A stretch of DNA of 64,000 bases, taken from positions 21,925,792 to 21,989,791 of the forward strand of contig OZ038456.1 in assembly GCA_964036195.1 (NCBI GenBank). Direction: 5' to 3'. The notes under the pieces are model-generated. The model did no database searches and was not told the DNA's origin. It saw only the letters and a list, made by a program, of their open reading frames with translations. The DNA is from Sphaerolaimus hirsutus. Its lineage: Eukaryota; Nematoda; Chromadorea; Monhysterida; Sphaerolaimidae. The position numbers and the translations under genes are program-made. Below, piece after piece: positions 1 to 9,523 of this stretch (position 1 is its first letter; each line of letters begins with the position of its first letter).

Positions 1-902
1 TTCGTATTTTTGTAAAATTGTATAAAAATTCATATTTTTTGTAAAATTTTGCTCATTGCTTGAGTCTCTACCTGTTTATTCATGGATCTGGGGGCAGTCC
101 CAAGCATTGTAAAGTGTCAAATGTCATGTAAAATGTCATGCAAAGTGTCAATTGTCATGACAAATGTTAAGTAAAGTGTAAATTGTCATGACATAAAAAA
201 TTAAAGAATCAATTGTCAAGCAAATTGTGTTCAAATCTCATGTTTTATTTCGAAATCTTATGTTTTGTATCCAAATTATGTTGTTGTTGACTCCAAATCT
301 TATGTGAACATTTGGATACAAAAACATAAGATTTGGATATAAAACATACTATGGATACAAAAACACAAGATTTGGATACACAATTTACACTTTGCATGAC
401 ATTTGTCATGACAATTGCCACTTTGCTTGAAATTTAACATGACACTTAACATTTTGCATGACAATTGATACTTTACTTTACATTTGTCATGACAATTGAT
501 ACTTTGCATGACATTTTACAAATGTGCCCAGCACACTCCAGTAGTCCTTCTACTGAAAATGCAAACCATTCTTATCAATAATCATAACTTTACACTTGCA
601 GCTAGATAACAATACATACTGCATGCAACTTTTGAAAAGTAAGGGAAAAATTTGTCACAGGTTTTTCATGTATAGGTCTAATTATAACATTTTTCTGGCC
701 TTGCATGCATGTTTCTGATTTTTTGTAAAAATTTTGTAAAATTTTTGTACAATTTTTGTAAAATGTGTCATTTTATTTTATTTATGACTTTTGGGAATAA
801 AATAAAATAAAATGAACCACGAATAAAATAAAAATAAAATAAAATTTTTATACAATTTTTATACAATTTTACTAAAATGAATTTTTATAAAACCAACCCT
901 GC
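1..902. mobile_element. Right part of a CAGGGTTGG-type hAT-like MITE with an IntA copy inside
   Basis: AT-rich blocks of TTTTGTAAAATTTT at 1-60 and 720-890 with the end CCAACCCTG near 894-902 match the element at 12967-13793. The left end lies off the window. An enlarged IntA copy (about 88-533) sits inside. No coding sequence seen. Confidence 0.55.
88..533 (-). mobile_element. IntA copy, enlarged and diverged
   Basis: Starts CTGGGGGCAGTCCC (complement of the IntA acceptor end) and contains many copies of TGTCATG and AAAGTGTCAA in inverted halves. The far end, TGTAAAATG complement followed by GTGCCCAGC, is degraded. The centre holds repeats of AAATCTTATGTTTT. Confidence 0.6.
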
Positions 903-952
903 TCTCAACTCGAAAATTGTCGCCACATCAAAAACCATACAAAAGAGCTCAC

Positions 953-3900
953 CCTATGACACAAGTATGTAACTGGCACAGCCTTGTGAAAAGCCACAGC
1001 CAAAGTCCACATGATGGTGTCCGAGATGTTGTCGTGGCTGCTCTGATTGAATTGCGCGCTGTCCAATTGCGCTGCGATGAAAATAGACTGTATTTAGGCA
1101 TACCGTATTCCTTCTAATAGAACGGGATACCTCAAATAGAAGGACACCTCCAATGGAATTGGTGATGACTACATTGGTTCTTTTTCAATGACCCCTTTTT
1201 TAAACGTGTTTTTCAATCCGTGAAGCTCCACTATAGTCTCTTCTGAATTCAATTCAAACACTAATTATTTGAGAAAAAAAAATTGAAATTAATCAAACGT
1301 GGTGCGTAGAGTATCTCGATATTTCGCCGTCTGCACGCGTTCCGCAAAAACATTCGACGTTTGTCCAGCTGGTGCTCAGGCGGGTTTACGTTGGTGTCTG
1401 CCTGGAATTTTTTTTTCACATTCACTTTATTAAAAAAACAGACAAATCATTTTACACTTCCGAAAACTGATAAAAAAACTTGTTGACAGTAGCTCAGTGG
1501 TCAATCTAAAAATATTTTGCCACACGTTTGAACACATTTTTATAGCGTCAACGAGCACGTGCCAGCGCAGGTAGGGTGGCAGACGGTACGGGCTTGCGGT
1601 AAACCGTACGGTACGGTAAATTTTCTCTTTTGCGGTAAACGGTACGGTACGGTAAATCTTCAATTTTGCGGTAAACGGTACGGTACGGTAAATCTGAAAA
1701 GTGCGGTTCGCGGTACGGTACGGTAAATTTTCGCTCGGCAGAAATGTACCAATGCCGGACTACAGACAACTTTTACTTCATGAATTGACACTAAATTGAA
1801 TTATGCAAAGTGTTAATGGACTTTAGAACACAATAACAGTGTGATAACATAGAATTACATTCACCACAATGCAGTGGTTCAATATATAGGCTTTTTCAAG
1901 GTTTAGAAGAAAGAAATGGAGAAAAATTGCTAAAAGTGGGTGAAAAATTGCTAAGTGGGTGAAAATGGTAAAAAAGTATATAAGTGCATATGGCAATGAG
2001 CCATGAATTCAATTTGGGGACACACTTCAACCCCCATTGGAGACCCCTGCTGTGTAGCCATAAGATAGCAACTGATTTCAATTCAACAGCAAAGTTGCTA
2101 TTTCATTAAAACATTAATTTTTCTTTTGATTACCTTTTGTATACTACCCTACATCAAACATATGTACCTACAACAAATAAGCTCAAAACATTGAGGGTGA
2201 TGTAAAACACCTACAGTGTGGTTTGAAGCACATGGCTTGATTTTAAAAACACATTATACTAATGTAAATGAAGAGTTGCAGCCATATTGCGTGTGGAAAT
2301 GGAAGAGCTTCAAATTAGTCAAAACAATGTTGTCAAATTGGCGCGCTTGCGCGCAAAAAAAATTGCAGAACACCCCATTTTAAAGTAAATTTTAAGGTGC
2401 ATTTTTAAGGTCAATCTGAGTAAAATTTACCGCATTTTCTGCGGTAAATGAGTGCGGTACGCGGTACGGTACGGTAAATTTTGGAAAATGCGGTACGCGG
2501 TACGGTACGGTAAATTTCTAAAAGTGCGGTAAACGGTACGGTACGGTAAATTTTCCAAAAATGCGGTACGGTACGGTAAATTCTGCCACCCTAAGCGCAG
2601 GTATTGTGCTTTTTTATGCATTAAGCATGCATTTTCAGTCATTAAAACGGTTAATTTTAAATGTTTAAAATAGATTTTCCAGTTGACCGGTAAGCGCATG
2701 TCAACTGGCGTGAGTAGCACCTCAAAAAAACTCACATGCGATCTCTTCAATCCCTGCACCCAGCGAGAACAACCTTCCATGAACCTGTAGTCAGCCAGAA
2801 GTTCCAATCTGTCATAATTGCGCATTTTATTGTCTTGTATTTCACGCCATTGAGTTTTCTGCTGCCCAGCACAATTAAACTGATTTTTGTGAGCTTGAAC
2901 ACAGTTTACACTGCACGATTTGGTCTCGCACGCGGGACAAGTGTACCTGGGAAATTTGGGGGTGGGTGTAAAATTCGATAACAATAGTTCATGTAAGGGT
3001 CCAAAATAGGTGAAACATAGGTATATTATAAATGTTTTTTAAATGACACTTATTAAAAACAACATTTTTTAAATAAAACGTTGTTTTTTAAACTTCCAAA
3101 TATGGTTGAGTCAAGATATACAGGTATAAGTGCATAAATACCAAAAGTTTGGCCGAATTAAAAAAACGGTTTTGATACCCATTTTAAAAATAAAACCGTT
3201 ATAAAAACATCGCCCATCCCTAATCCCAATAACCCAGTTTACACACTTCTTCCAACGACAACCCCAAAAACTGACTTGATCTCACACTTTTCACACGTTC
3301 TACACTTTTGCGCCGTTGCACCTTGCACATCTTTCCGTTCTTCTTGCGCCTTTTGCATCGCTTGATCGGCCAGGGCGGAAAATTGCAATAGAGCAGACTC
3401 TTCGGGGCTTTTTTCGGGTGGGGTTTCGACGGGCTGAGAGTTAATTCGGTGGGTTGGGCCCACACACACTAGTTGACATCGCACATTCGCGTCAACTCAG
3501 TGTCAATTGAATAAAACAACAAGTTTGTAAAAAGCATCACACTTAATAGGAACAATGAAAATGAAGTGTCATGATGTAAAATTAACTATGCTCTATCAGA
3601 TAGATAAGTTGAAATTACAGTATCACCTAAATTCGGTGGACATTTAGTTGACACGAATTCAGTTGACATCCAGTGTGTGGTGGCCCGTTATGGTAGAATT
3701 GACTTGGTTTGGGTTTCCAAATAGGTTGGACTTGATTGATGTAAAATGTCAGAGAAATCAATGATTTTTTTGTAAAATGCGTCGCATAACAAATTTTACA
3801 TGCAGATTTCACAGGGTGCGTGCGGCACGACCAAAATAAAAACTTCATGATAAATCAGTGAAAAATACCCAACCTAACAATCAGAAATTCTGGTTTATGA

Positions 3901-3979
3901 AGGAATACAACATACAAAAAACGTAACACACCCGAAATGCCCCACCGGCGGCTGCCTGGGACTCCACAGAATCCTCCAT
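953..3979 (-). CDS. ZNHIT6: Box C/D snoRNA protein 1-like (ZNHIT6/BCD1), 3' end off window
   Basis: Five exons read in phase on the minus strand: 3979-3932 (ATG, 16 codons), 3433-3276, 2946-2736, 1401-1299 and 1071-953. Exon 2 ends in KCRTCEKCEIK and exon 3 opens YTCPAC...SCSVNCVQAHK...C, which together give the Cys/His spacing of a zf-HIT finger. LLADYRFMEG follows, as in BCD1 proteins. Exon 4 carries RRMFLRNACRRRNIEIL, matching the conserved basic stretch after the finger, and exon 5 the aromatic SDTIMWTLAVAF block. The family is a nuclear assembly factor for box C/D snoRNPs, so it acts in ribosome biogenesis. About 213 residues are seen; human ZNHIT6 is longer at both ends. The last donor (GTGAGC, 952-947) points to more exons beyond position 1. 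Introns 1 and 3 hold MITEs. The start is chosen because exon 1 joins exon 2 in phase 0 and gives a typical acidic N-terminus; exon 1 is the least certain part. Confidence 0.88.
1572..2593. mobile_element. hAT-like MITE with TACCG-rich arms, TSD AGCGCAGG
   Basis: Ends TAGGGTGGCAGA and TCTGCCACCCTA; perfect 8-bp TSD at 1564-1571 and 2594-2601. Both arms are tandem variants of GTACGGTACGGTAAAT. It lies in ZNHIT6 intron 3. The centre holds a fragment (about 1880-2055) of the CTATCTATC element family, ending GGAGACCCCTG. Confidence 0.8.
3455..3690. mobile_element. GGCCCACACAC/AGTTGACATC MITE
   Basis: Starts GGCCCACACACACTAGTTG and ends with GTTGACATCCAGTGTGTGG. The same family recurs near 34060, 36848, 44325 and 49391. 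It lies in ZNHIT6 intron 1, just upstream of the exon 2 acceptor. Confidence 0.6.
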
Positions 3980-4406
3980 CGAAGTTGCAGCGACTTAGTG
4001 ACACTTTATAAAGTGACGACGACACTTTAAAGTTACCTGTGACGACATTTTTGAGACGCAATTACCATTGTCGACAAACGAAAATTTCAAGGCGGGTAAA
4101 TATTTTTAACACGTTTGAGTTTGCCGGAATGATAACTGTTGACGGAGAACAAAATTTAAACGTCATGGTAAATTCAAATGTGTTTCAAAACGAATTTATC
4201 GGAATTGAAATTTTCGGTTGTCAACTAGAGTGCATAGGCACATCGTCCACAAAGTTATTTACATTAGATCAAAACTTTTCAATATTAGGTGCAGGCAAGC
4301 ACTGGTGCAAAAGATACAGAAACAAACAACAAAACAAAAAATCACAAAGATTCCATCAAAATATTATCTTCATTTTTCCATCAACAAAAAAATAAATTAA
4401 AAAAAA
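3980..4406 (-). promoter_or_regulatory. Interval between EXOSC1 stop and ZNHIT6 start, likely ZNHIT6 promoter
   Basis: About 430 bp between the EXOSC1 stop codon and the proposed ZNHIT6 ATG. It holds an inverted CTTTATAAAG at 4003-4012 in a GACGAC-rich stretch, and a piece of the common MITE with TTTACC and GTTGACGGAG motifs (about 4100-4230). CTTTATAAAG lies only about 24 bp before the ATG, so it is a weak TATA candidate. No clear AATAAA for EXOSC1 was found. Confidence 0.3.
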
Positions 4407-7400
4407 TCACTCCAACTCCCCAAAATGAGGCACCTTAGCAATTTTTCTGTGATAATTCTCATGACTTATGGGACACTTCATAAGGTGCCAATCTACAGGC
4501 ATCAATTTGTGTCCATCATCACAATAACCAATTACCAAGCCCAGTTCACTTTCTGCAGTTGACAAATTGTAGGACGTGTTCGAGTCGCCTGTATTTTTGT
4601 AGGGTATTTAGAAATTCAACATGAATTTGGAAGACAAAATTGCAGTTGCAAAGTTCGAATGGCGCTACTTTTGATGTGAAAAAGTACAACATTCAGTTCC
4701 AACATCGATACACAATTGAATGTGGGGCTGGGACGATATATCGTATCGACATCAGACTAGCTATTTTTTCATATCGATATCGAAAATTTTAAAAAAATAT
4801 CGAATATCGATATCGAACAGTCATATCGTCCAAACCTAAAATGTGAAGACATGTCATAGGGTATCACAAGAGGAAAAAACCTTGGGTAAATGGTAAGCAG
4901 TATAGCGAAAAACAGGTATACTCGGCGGACCGCGAAGTATGAGCCCAAAATTATTTATGTCTTAGTCGATAACGCGCGAGTACGATACTTATGTATGCCT
5001 TTCACAAAAAAGAAAAATCTTTTAAAAAGAAAAAGGCGGAGTCGCGTTCAAGCGAAGAATGGTTTTTTCTTGAAATGGTTTTTCGTTTTCCGCTGGAACA
5101 ATTTTTATTTTATTAACGATGACGTCATGAGTGTTTCCTTCATAAAAATGCGTAGCGTGCGGTCCGCCGAGTATACCGTATATCCTTGAATAAGACCTCC
5201 CCCTTGAATAACCCCCTCCCGTTGGTCAGGTGAGGAAAAAATAACCCCCCCCCCCCCTTCCGAATAACTCCCCCCTCTCGGTATTTGATATCTGAATCCA
5301 CACTATGTATTTGGATGATTCGGATGCAAATGAACATGAATTTTAGTATGGATAAATTGTTTTTGTTGTTGTTAAACTAATAAATATTTACCTGGATTAC
5401 ATTAGTTTATGGAATGTATTGATACAATGAATAAAGTGCAACTTGAAGAAAAAAATAACTCCCCACTTGAATAACCCCCTCCAAAACGTCTGACGAAATA
5501 ACTCCCCTGGGGTCTTATTCAGGAATATACGATAGATTAAAGATTTTGTATAACACTTTTAAAACACTTGACTTGAAAAACAGACAAACCCAAATTGATA
5601 ACTCTAGCCAGAATAACATCGCCTGGACGATACGATTTAGCCATGTCCACCTGCAAAGCAAAACAAAAACTACAGTAAAAAGTGTTAAAAAGTTGAAAAT
5701 CTGCCAAAAACGCACTTTATCCTTCTCTTTCTCACGAACATCCTCTTTCCGCAATTGCGCAGAATACGCGTGAGGTAAAACGGTTTGTTCCACGCAAATT
5801 ATGCTGCATTTCGCGAAGCGAGGTGTGATTTGTCGCACCTGAAAAGTGGGTGATAGAATGTAAAAAATGCGTGTTTTAGGCACCAAAACGAACGTAAGTT
5901 CCTGGAATTTATCCTATATGGTGCCCGACAGCCTGAGTCCGTGAAAAGCAAGGACGTAGCCAGGGGGGGGCGGGGGGCCCCCTTCCCGGGCCAGGTAGAA
6001 AAGATGCACCGGGCAATTCAGCACCGCATTGGCGCCAACACCAATGCCAACCACGCCGTGGCGCGGCCCCTTTACATGGCGCCAGCGCCATACTCCCACT
6101 CCGATAGTACAGAGGCCAAACTTTAGGGGCCCCCGATCACCGGGCTCTGTATACAATCCGCCCCCATCGCTCAAAAATACTGGCTATGACCCTGGTGAAA
6201 AGTAAACTTTGATTTTGAAATGAAAACACTATTTTTTAAACTTTATTCACAGGGATAGGACCAGAGTAAAACAAAAATTTTATAAAAAAAACACAAACAC
6301 GAAATTTTCAGTACTGACTCGTAGGTATTTTGCAATTTATTTATTTATTTTACAGATCAGCATAGGAGTTTGTTTAAATGGGGTAGTTCTGTATTCAATG
6401 ATAAACCGCCATCACTGAACCTCGGTTTAAAAAACATTTTAAAATAAAAAAACCATGTTTAAAAAAAAGGTGTCATAAAAAGCATTTTTTTGCATCCTTG
6501 CCCTCACAAGCCAAAACAAAACATACCCTGGCTGTGACGACTGCGCCAACAAATGGCACATCATATTTGAGTTGCGAATGTGAATCGTCTGGGGCCAATT
6601 CCACAAGTGGACAAGTGACAACAAAAGTAGTGTCAAGTTTAAGTGCCAAGTAAGAAGATTATGTGGCAAGTCAAGAGGGACGTCAAATTATAAGTGACAA
6701 GTAAACTCTCAAATATAAACCCATGTCACTTAAATATAACCTTGCCACTTGATTCACAACTAAATATATCACTTGACAATTTTTCTTGTCACTTGTCAAT
6801 ATGGGGAATTGACACCTGGGTGCACTTCAACCAATGTTACATTTTTGTTAGTCACATCCGCGCTACTCGATGTGGGCATATATTCTTCATCGCCGTTCCC
6901 TTGCAAGCTTTCGATTTCTGCGATGTTTTTTTTGGATCAATGCCAAGTTTTATAGATTTCAAGTAAATGGTGTACATTTTTGAGAGCACATAACTTATTT
7001 CAAATTTTTCTAGATGTGAAGTGTACGTTTGGGGATTACAAATTTCAAACAAAATGGAAAATTTTTAGCGCCTTTGGAAAAAGTTTGCATTTACCTTGAT
7101 CCAAAATCAAACACTGGACCGTAATTTGCGAAATAAATGAACTTTCAACACATAGATAATTACTCCAATCATTAAACCACAAATTTCTTACACAAACCCA
7201 GTAATTTAAAAAACCCCACCCAATTTATCTAACCAGATTTTTTCTTGACACTCCGAAAAGAAACTCTCCCGATAACAGAGGCACAAATATGTCCGTGCAT
7301 AACATAAGTTCCCTTGCCGGGCAGAAAATCGGCTTGCGCGGGCGCAAAATCAGATTTTGTTTGATCGTACGGCATTAAATGCTCACCAGGGGCTGTCCCA

Positions 7401-7620
7401 GACCGTGTAGAATGCCCTGTAAAGTGTCAAATGTCATGCAAAGTGTGAAAAGTGGTGTAAAATTCCCGGCAAAATGGCTACCAAGTTGCCATTTTGCAGA
7501 GCATTTTACATGACTTTTGACACTTTGCATGACATTTGACACTTTACAGGGCATTTTACAGGGTATGGGACTCGCACCAGGGATGCAGATCTTACCAGCC
7601 GAAGGTTCGTTGGAAGACAT
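4407..7620 (-). CDS. EXOSC1: Exosome complex component CSL4-like (EXOSC1)
   Basis: Seven exons read in phase on the minus strand: 7620-7578, 7392-7234 (alternative donor after 7252), 6917-6816, 6588-6527, 5838-5716, 5650-5590 and 4588-4407, stop TGA 4409-4407, about 243 aa (human 195). Landmarks in order match CSL4: KICIP near the start, GTYVMHGHICASVIGRV, FVGAVVTARVRQITPRFAK (S1 strand), LRKEDVREKEKDKV, KSYRPGDVILARVINLGD, STAESELGLVIG and the C-terminal MPVDWHLMKCPISHENYHRK. CSL4 is a cap subunit of the RNA exosome (nucleus and cytoplasm) contacting RNA entering the barrel. Oddities: introns 7393-7577 and 6589-6815 are MITEs of two different families (see those entries). The first adds an in-frame Ala-Pro if the canonical AG is used. 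The gene lies about 430 bp upstream of ZNHIT6 on the same strand and head to head with the exon at 8164. Identification is secure; the exon 2 donor is ambiguous. Confidence 0.93.
4917..5532. mobile_element. Two adjoining MITEs in the last EXOSC1 intron
   Basis: 4917-5175 has inverted ends GTATACTCGGCGGACCGC. It abuts a second element (5173-5532) with ends TACCGTATATCC and GGATATACG-like sequence and C-rich/G-rich arms (CCCCTTGAATAA). A related GGCGGACAGCACAC hairpin lies at 15161-15350. Confidence 0.65.
5949..6194. mobile_element. CAAGGACGTAGCC hAT-like MITE, TSD GTGAAAAG
   Basis: Perfect 8-bp TSD GTGAAAAG at 5941-5948 and 6195-6202. Arms are G/C runs; the centre is GGCGCCAGCGCC-rich. Copies: 20107-20442, 21754-22202, and a rearranged one near 14568-15000. 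It lies in an EXOSC1 intron. Confidence 0.75.
6589..6815 (-). mobile_element. IntB MITE forming a precise EXOSC1 intron
   Basis: This 227-bp element has imperfect terminal inverted repeats of about 45 bp (GCCAATTCCACAAGTGGAC at one end, TCAATTCCCC with GACAAGTGACAA at the other). On the minus strand it reads CCCAG|GTGTCAATTCC ... GGAATTGGCCCCAG|ACGATTC. Removing exactly GT...AG joins HP to DDSHSQLKYDVPFVG in phase 1, which restores the CSL4 domain. CCCAG flanks both sides, so the acceptor AG lies in the right-hand target copy and the donor GT is the element's first bases. Other IntB copies lie at 17321, 17798, 28419, 42884, 56286 and 58606. Confidence 0.92.
7393..7577 (-). mobile_element. IntA MITE interrupting EXOSC1 codon 15
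   Basis: IntA copy with long inverted repeats (GTCCCAGACC side and GTCCCATACCC side) flanked by perfect 8-bp direct repeats of CACCAGGG at 7384-7391 and 7575-7582. On the minus strand the donor is CCCTG|GTGCGAG. The target copy is CCCTG, not CCCAG, so no AG sits at the exact element edge. The nearest AG is GGGACAG inside the terminal repeat, and its use keeps frame but adds two codons (Ala-Pro) to the conserved Ile-Pro-Gly-Glu. Precise removal would need a TG acceptor. Confidence 0.88.
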
Positions 7621-8157
7621 TTTCGCACAGGATTATTCTGAAAGTTGACAGGAATACTTGTAAAAGACAGGTAACAGCTGTAAGTTAAGTACCTACTAAA
7701 TAAACTTACGAGCGACAAGTACTTTTATTGACAAATTCTCATGCCACTTCAGTTTATTTGTCACTTGACTCACTCCTCTTTTCACAATATCTGTCTGCCT
7801 CAGACCTCCACTTTTTTTCTTTTTCTCCAAGATTTCAAAACTTTGCGTGATTTGCGTAGGCTTTTGGCACCGTTCCAATAGTGGAAAATGTATATTCCCT
7901 GATCTCCAAGGCCACAAATTCTGACGCACAACACTTCAGTATATTCTATTCCCATCATGCGGCGTTAAAATTCCGCTGCACATTTCACAACACATTTTAT
8001 ACGTCCAAAGGTCAAACTATCGACACGCGGAAATTTCGGCAGAAATCTATTTTCGCGCATAAAATCGCGCCAGATTTTTCGGTGAGCCGGGCTTTTTAGT
8101 CTATCGCAAATTTTATGTGCGTAAATTTTGTGTTGAAATTTTGGAAAACTTTTACAG
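7621..8157. promoter_or_regulatory. Candidate bidirectional promoter between EXOSC1 and the exon at 8164
   Basis: About 540 bp separate the EXOSC1 ATG (minus strand) from a plus-strand start exon. Part (about 7700-7770) resembles IntB internal sequence with GACAAGT and TGTCACTTG motifs. The rest, about 7900-8150, looks unique, including runs rich in CGCG near 8025-8070. No TATA box stands out. The role is inferred from the head-to-head layout only. Confidence 0.35.
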
Positions 8158-8163
8158 AGCCAG

Positions 8164-8244
8164 ATGGCCGAATCGGCGGGTCGAAGAAAACACAAGAAAT
8201 TGGCCCTGACAAATGCTATTTCCGATGCAGCGGATCGAACCCCG
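8164..8244 (+). CDS. Candidate first coding exon, divergent from EXOSC1
   Basis: ATG at 8164 opens 27 codons, MAESAGRRKHKKLALTNAI..., ending in phase 0 at a good donor GTCAGT (8245), the same donor sequence used in ZNHIT6 and in the Lys-rich gene. A possible acceptor TTTACAG lies at 8151-8157, so it could also be an internal exon starting at 8158. The basic start followed by Lys-Lys-Leu-Ala...Asn-Ala faintly recalls the Leu-Ala-Ser-Leu-Asn-Ala motifs in BAHD1 N-termini, a weak hint that it belongs to the BAH gene downstream. Next exon not located with certainty. A longer ORF in another frame (from 8115) overlaps and is less convincing because it ignores the splice site. Confidence 0.5.
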
Positions 8245-9523
8245 GTCAGTTTTACGTGTCTTTTTGCACTTTTTTGTTTGTGTCGCTTTTTATGCTGCGT
8301 TTGCAAGTTTTCGTGCATACTGGATCCAATTTTCAGGTTTGGTACTGATCCTCATATTTTGATACTTGAATATATTGTCATGTTTATCATAAGCGCCTTT
8401 CGCACTGTGTGAAAAGCGTGAGACCCCTTTTACACCTTTTTTTCTGTGCCGACTCCGACAACATGAAAAAGTTAAATAAAAAGTTCCTTATTCATTAGAT
8501 AAAATAGCCAAGTATACATACCACCTAGGCATATACCGTATTACCTCGAATTAACCCCCCTTGAATTAACCCCCCCCCCTCTCGAATTAACCCCCCTCAA
8601 AAAAAAAAAAATGGGCTGGGGAAATAATAACCCCCCCCCCTCGAAATACCCCCCTCCCCAAATACAGTGTAAACAGCAGTCAAGTGTCCAATATCATGTA
8701 AGATGTCAATTAAAATAAAATAAAATATTTAATTACCAGAACGTTTGTCTCTTTGACATTTGACAAACTTGTATGGCATTCTACTTGACATTCAAAAGGC
8801 GCTATGACACTTTTTCCTGGGATGCCCGGGTAAAATCGCAAACAAATGGTAAATATAAGCACATATTTACAGTACTAAAATAGCTTAATATAGGCATAAA
8901 ATATCAGTGATTTAGTGATTTTAAAGGTGAAACACTGTAAAAAGTATTGAAAAAAGCGATTTTGAGAAAAACTGGGGTTAAATTACTCAAAAATCGCTCC
9001 ATCTTGATAGATAGCTGAGCGGCCTCCGGGATAGATAGATCGCTGGGTGATTTGGGGGTCCCCTTTCCCTTTCCAATCCCCCTTTCCCATCCATGCTCCC
9101 GTCCACGATTTGATACAGTGATACACTTCGGTGCTTGAGTTCTACCATTTATGCCCGGAACATTTAAGTCTTGGTTTCAGTATTTAAACATGTTCTATGT
9201 CAGTCTCAGTATCGAAAGATATAAATGAGTGGTCTACTTCTAAAAGTCGACAAGTCCAAAATATGAAAATTTCGAGTTAGGCCCGGAAACGTCATCTGGG
9301 GCTACTCCGCACATTTTTCATAATTTTCCATAAATTTTTTGACCTCACATGCCCATATGGCATAGTGCCAAATTTGACATTTTTGGGGAAAATTGCAAAA
9401 AGATTTGGGCAAGAAGTCGACAAGTCCACTTATTTTTGGGCTGAAAGTCGACAAGTCCATCCTCCGCATCCTTTTTTATGGGAAAAAAACCCGGGGAGAA
9501 ATGTGATAGTCCACTGTGGAAAC

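Noticed and set aside
1575..2590. CRISPR-like regular spacing of TACGGTACGGTAAAT units.
   Set aside because: The units are arms of a hAT-like element with its own 8-bp duplication; there are no unique spacers of constant length.
2427..2735. Extension of the zf-HIT exon ORF to the left.
   Set aside because: A GTGAGT donor follows the exon at 2735, and the extension reads into TACCG repeats; the next real exon is 1401-1299 with family-conserved residues.
4407..4588. The last EXOSC1 exon looks like a CHHC zinc finger (GTSF1-like spacing Cys, His, His, Cys).
   Set aside because: Upstream exons join in phase and match CSL4 over its whole length, including the conserved CP..H near the C-terminus of that family, so the finger-like spacing is coincidental.
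7373..7375. ATG at 7375 as the EXOSC1 start.
   Set aside because: An upstream exon (7620-7578) encodes the family's N-terminal KICIP segment, and the duplication around the MITE shows the coding sequence continued through this point.
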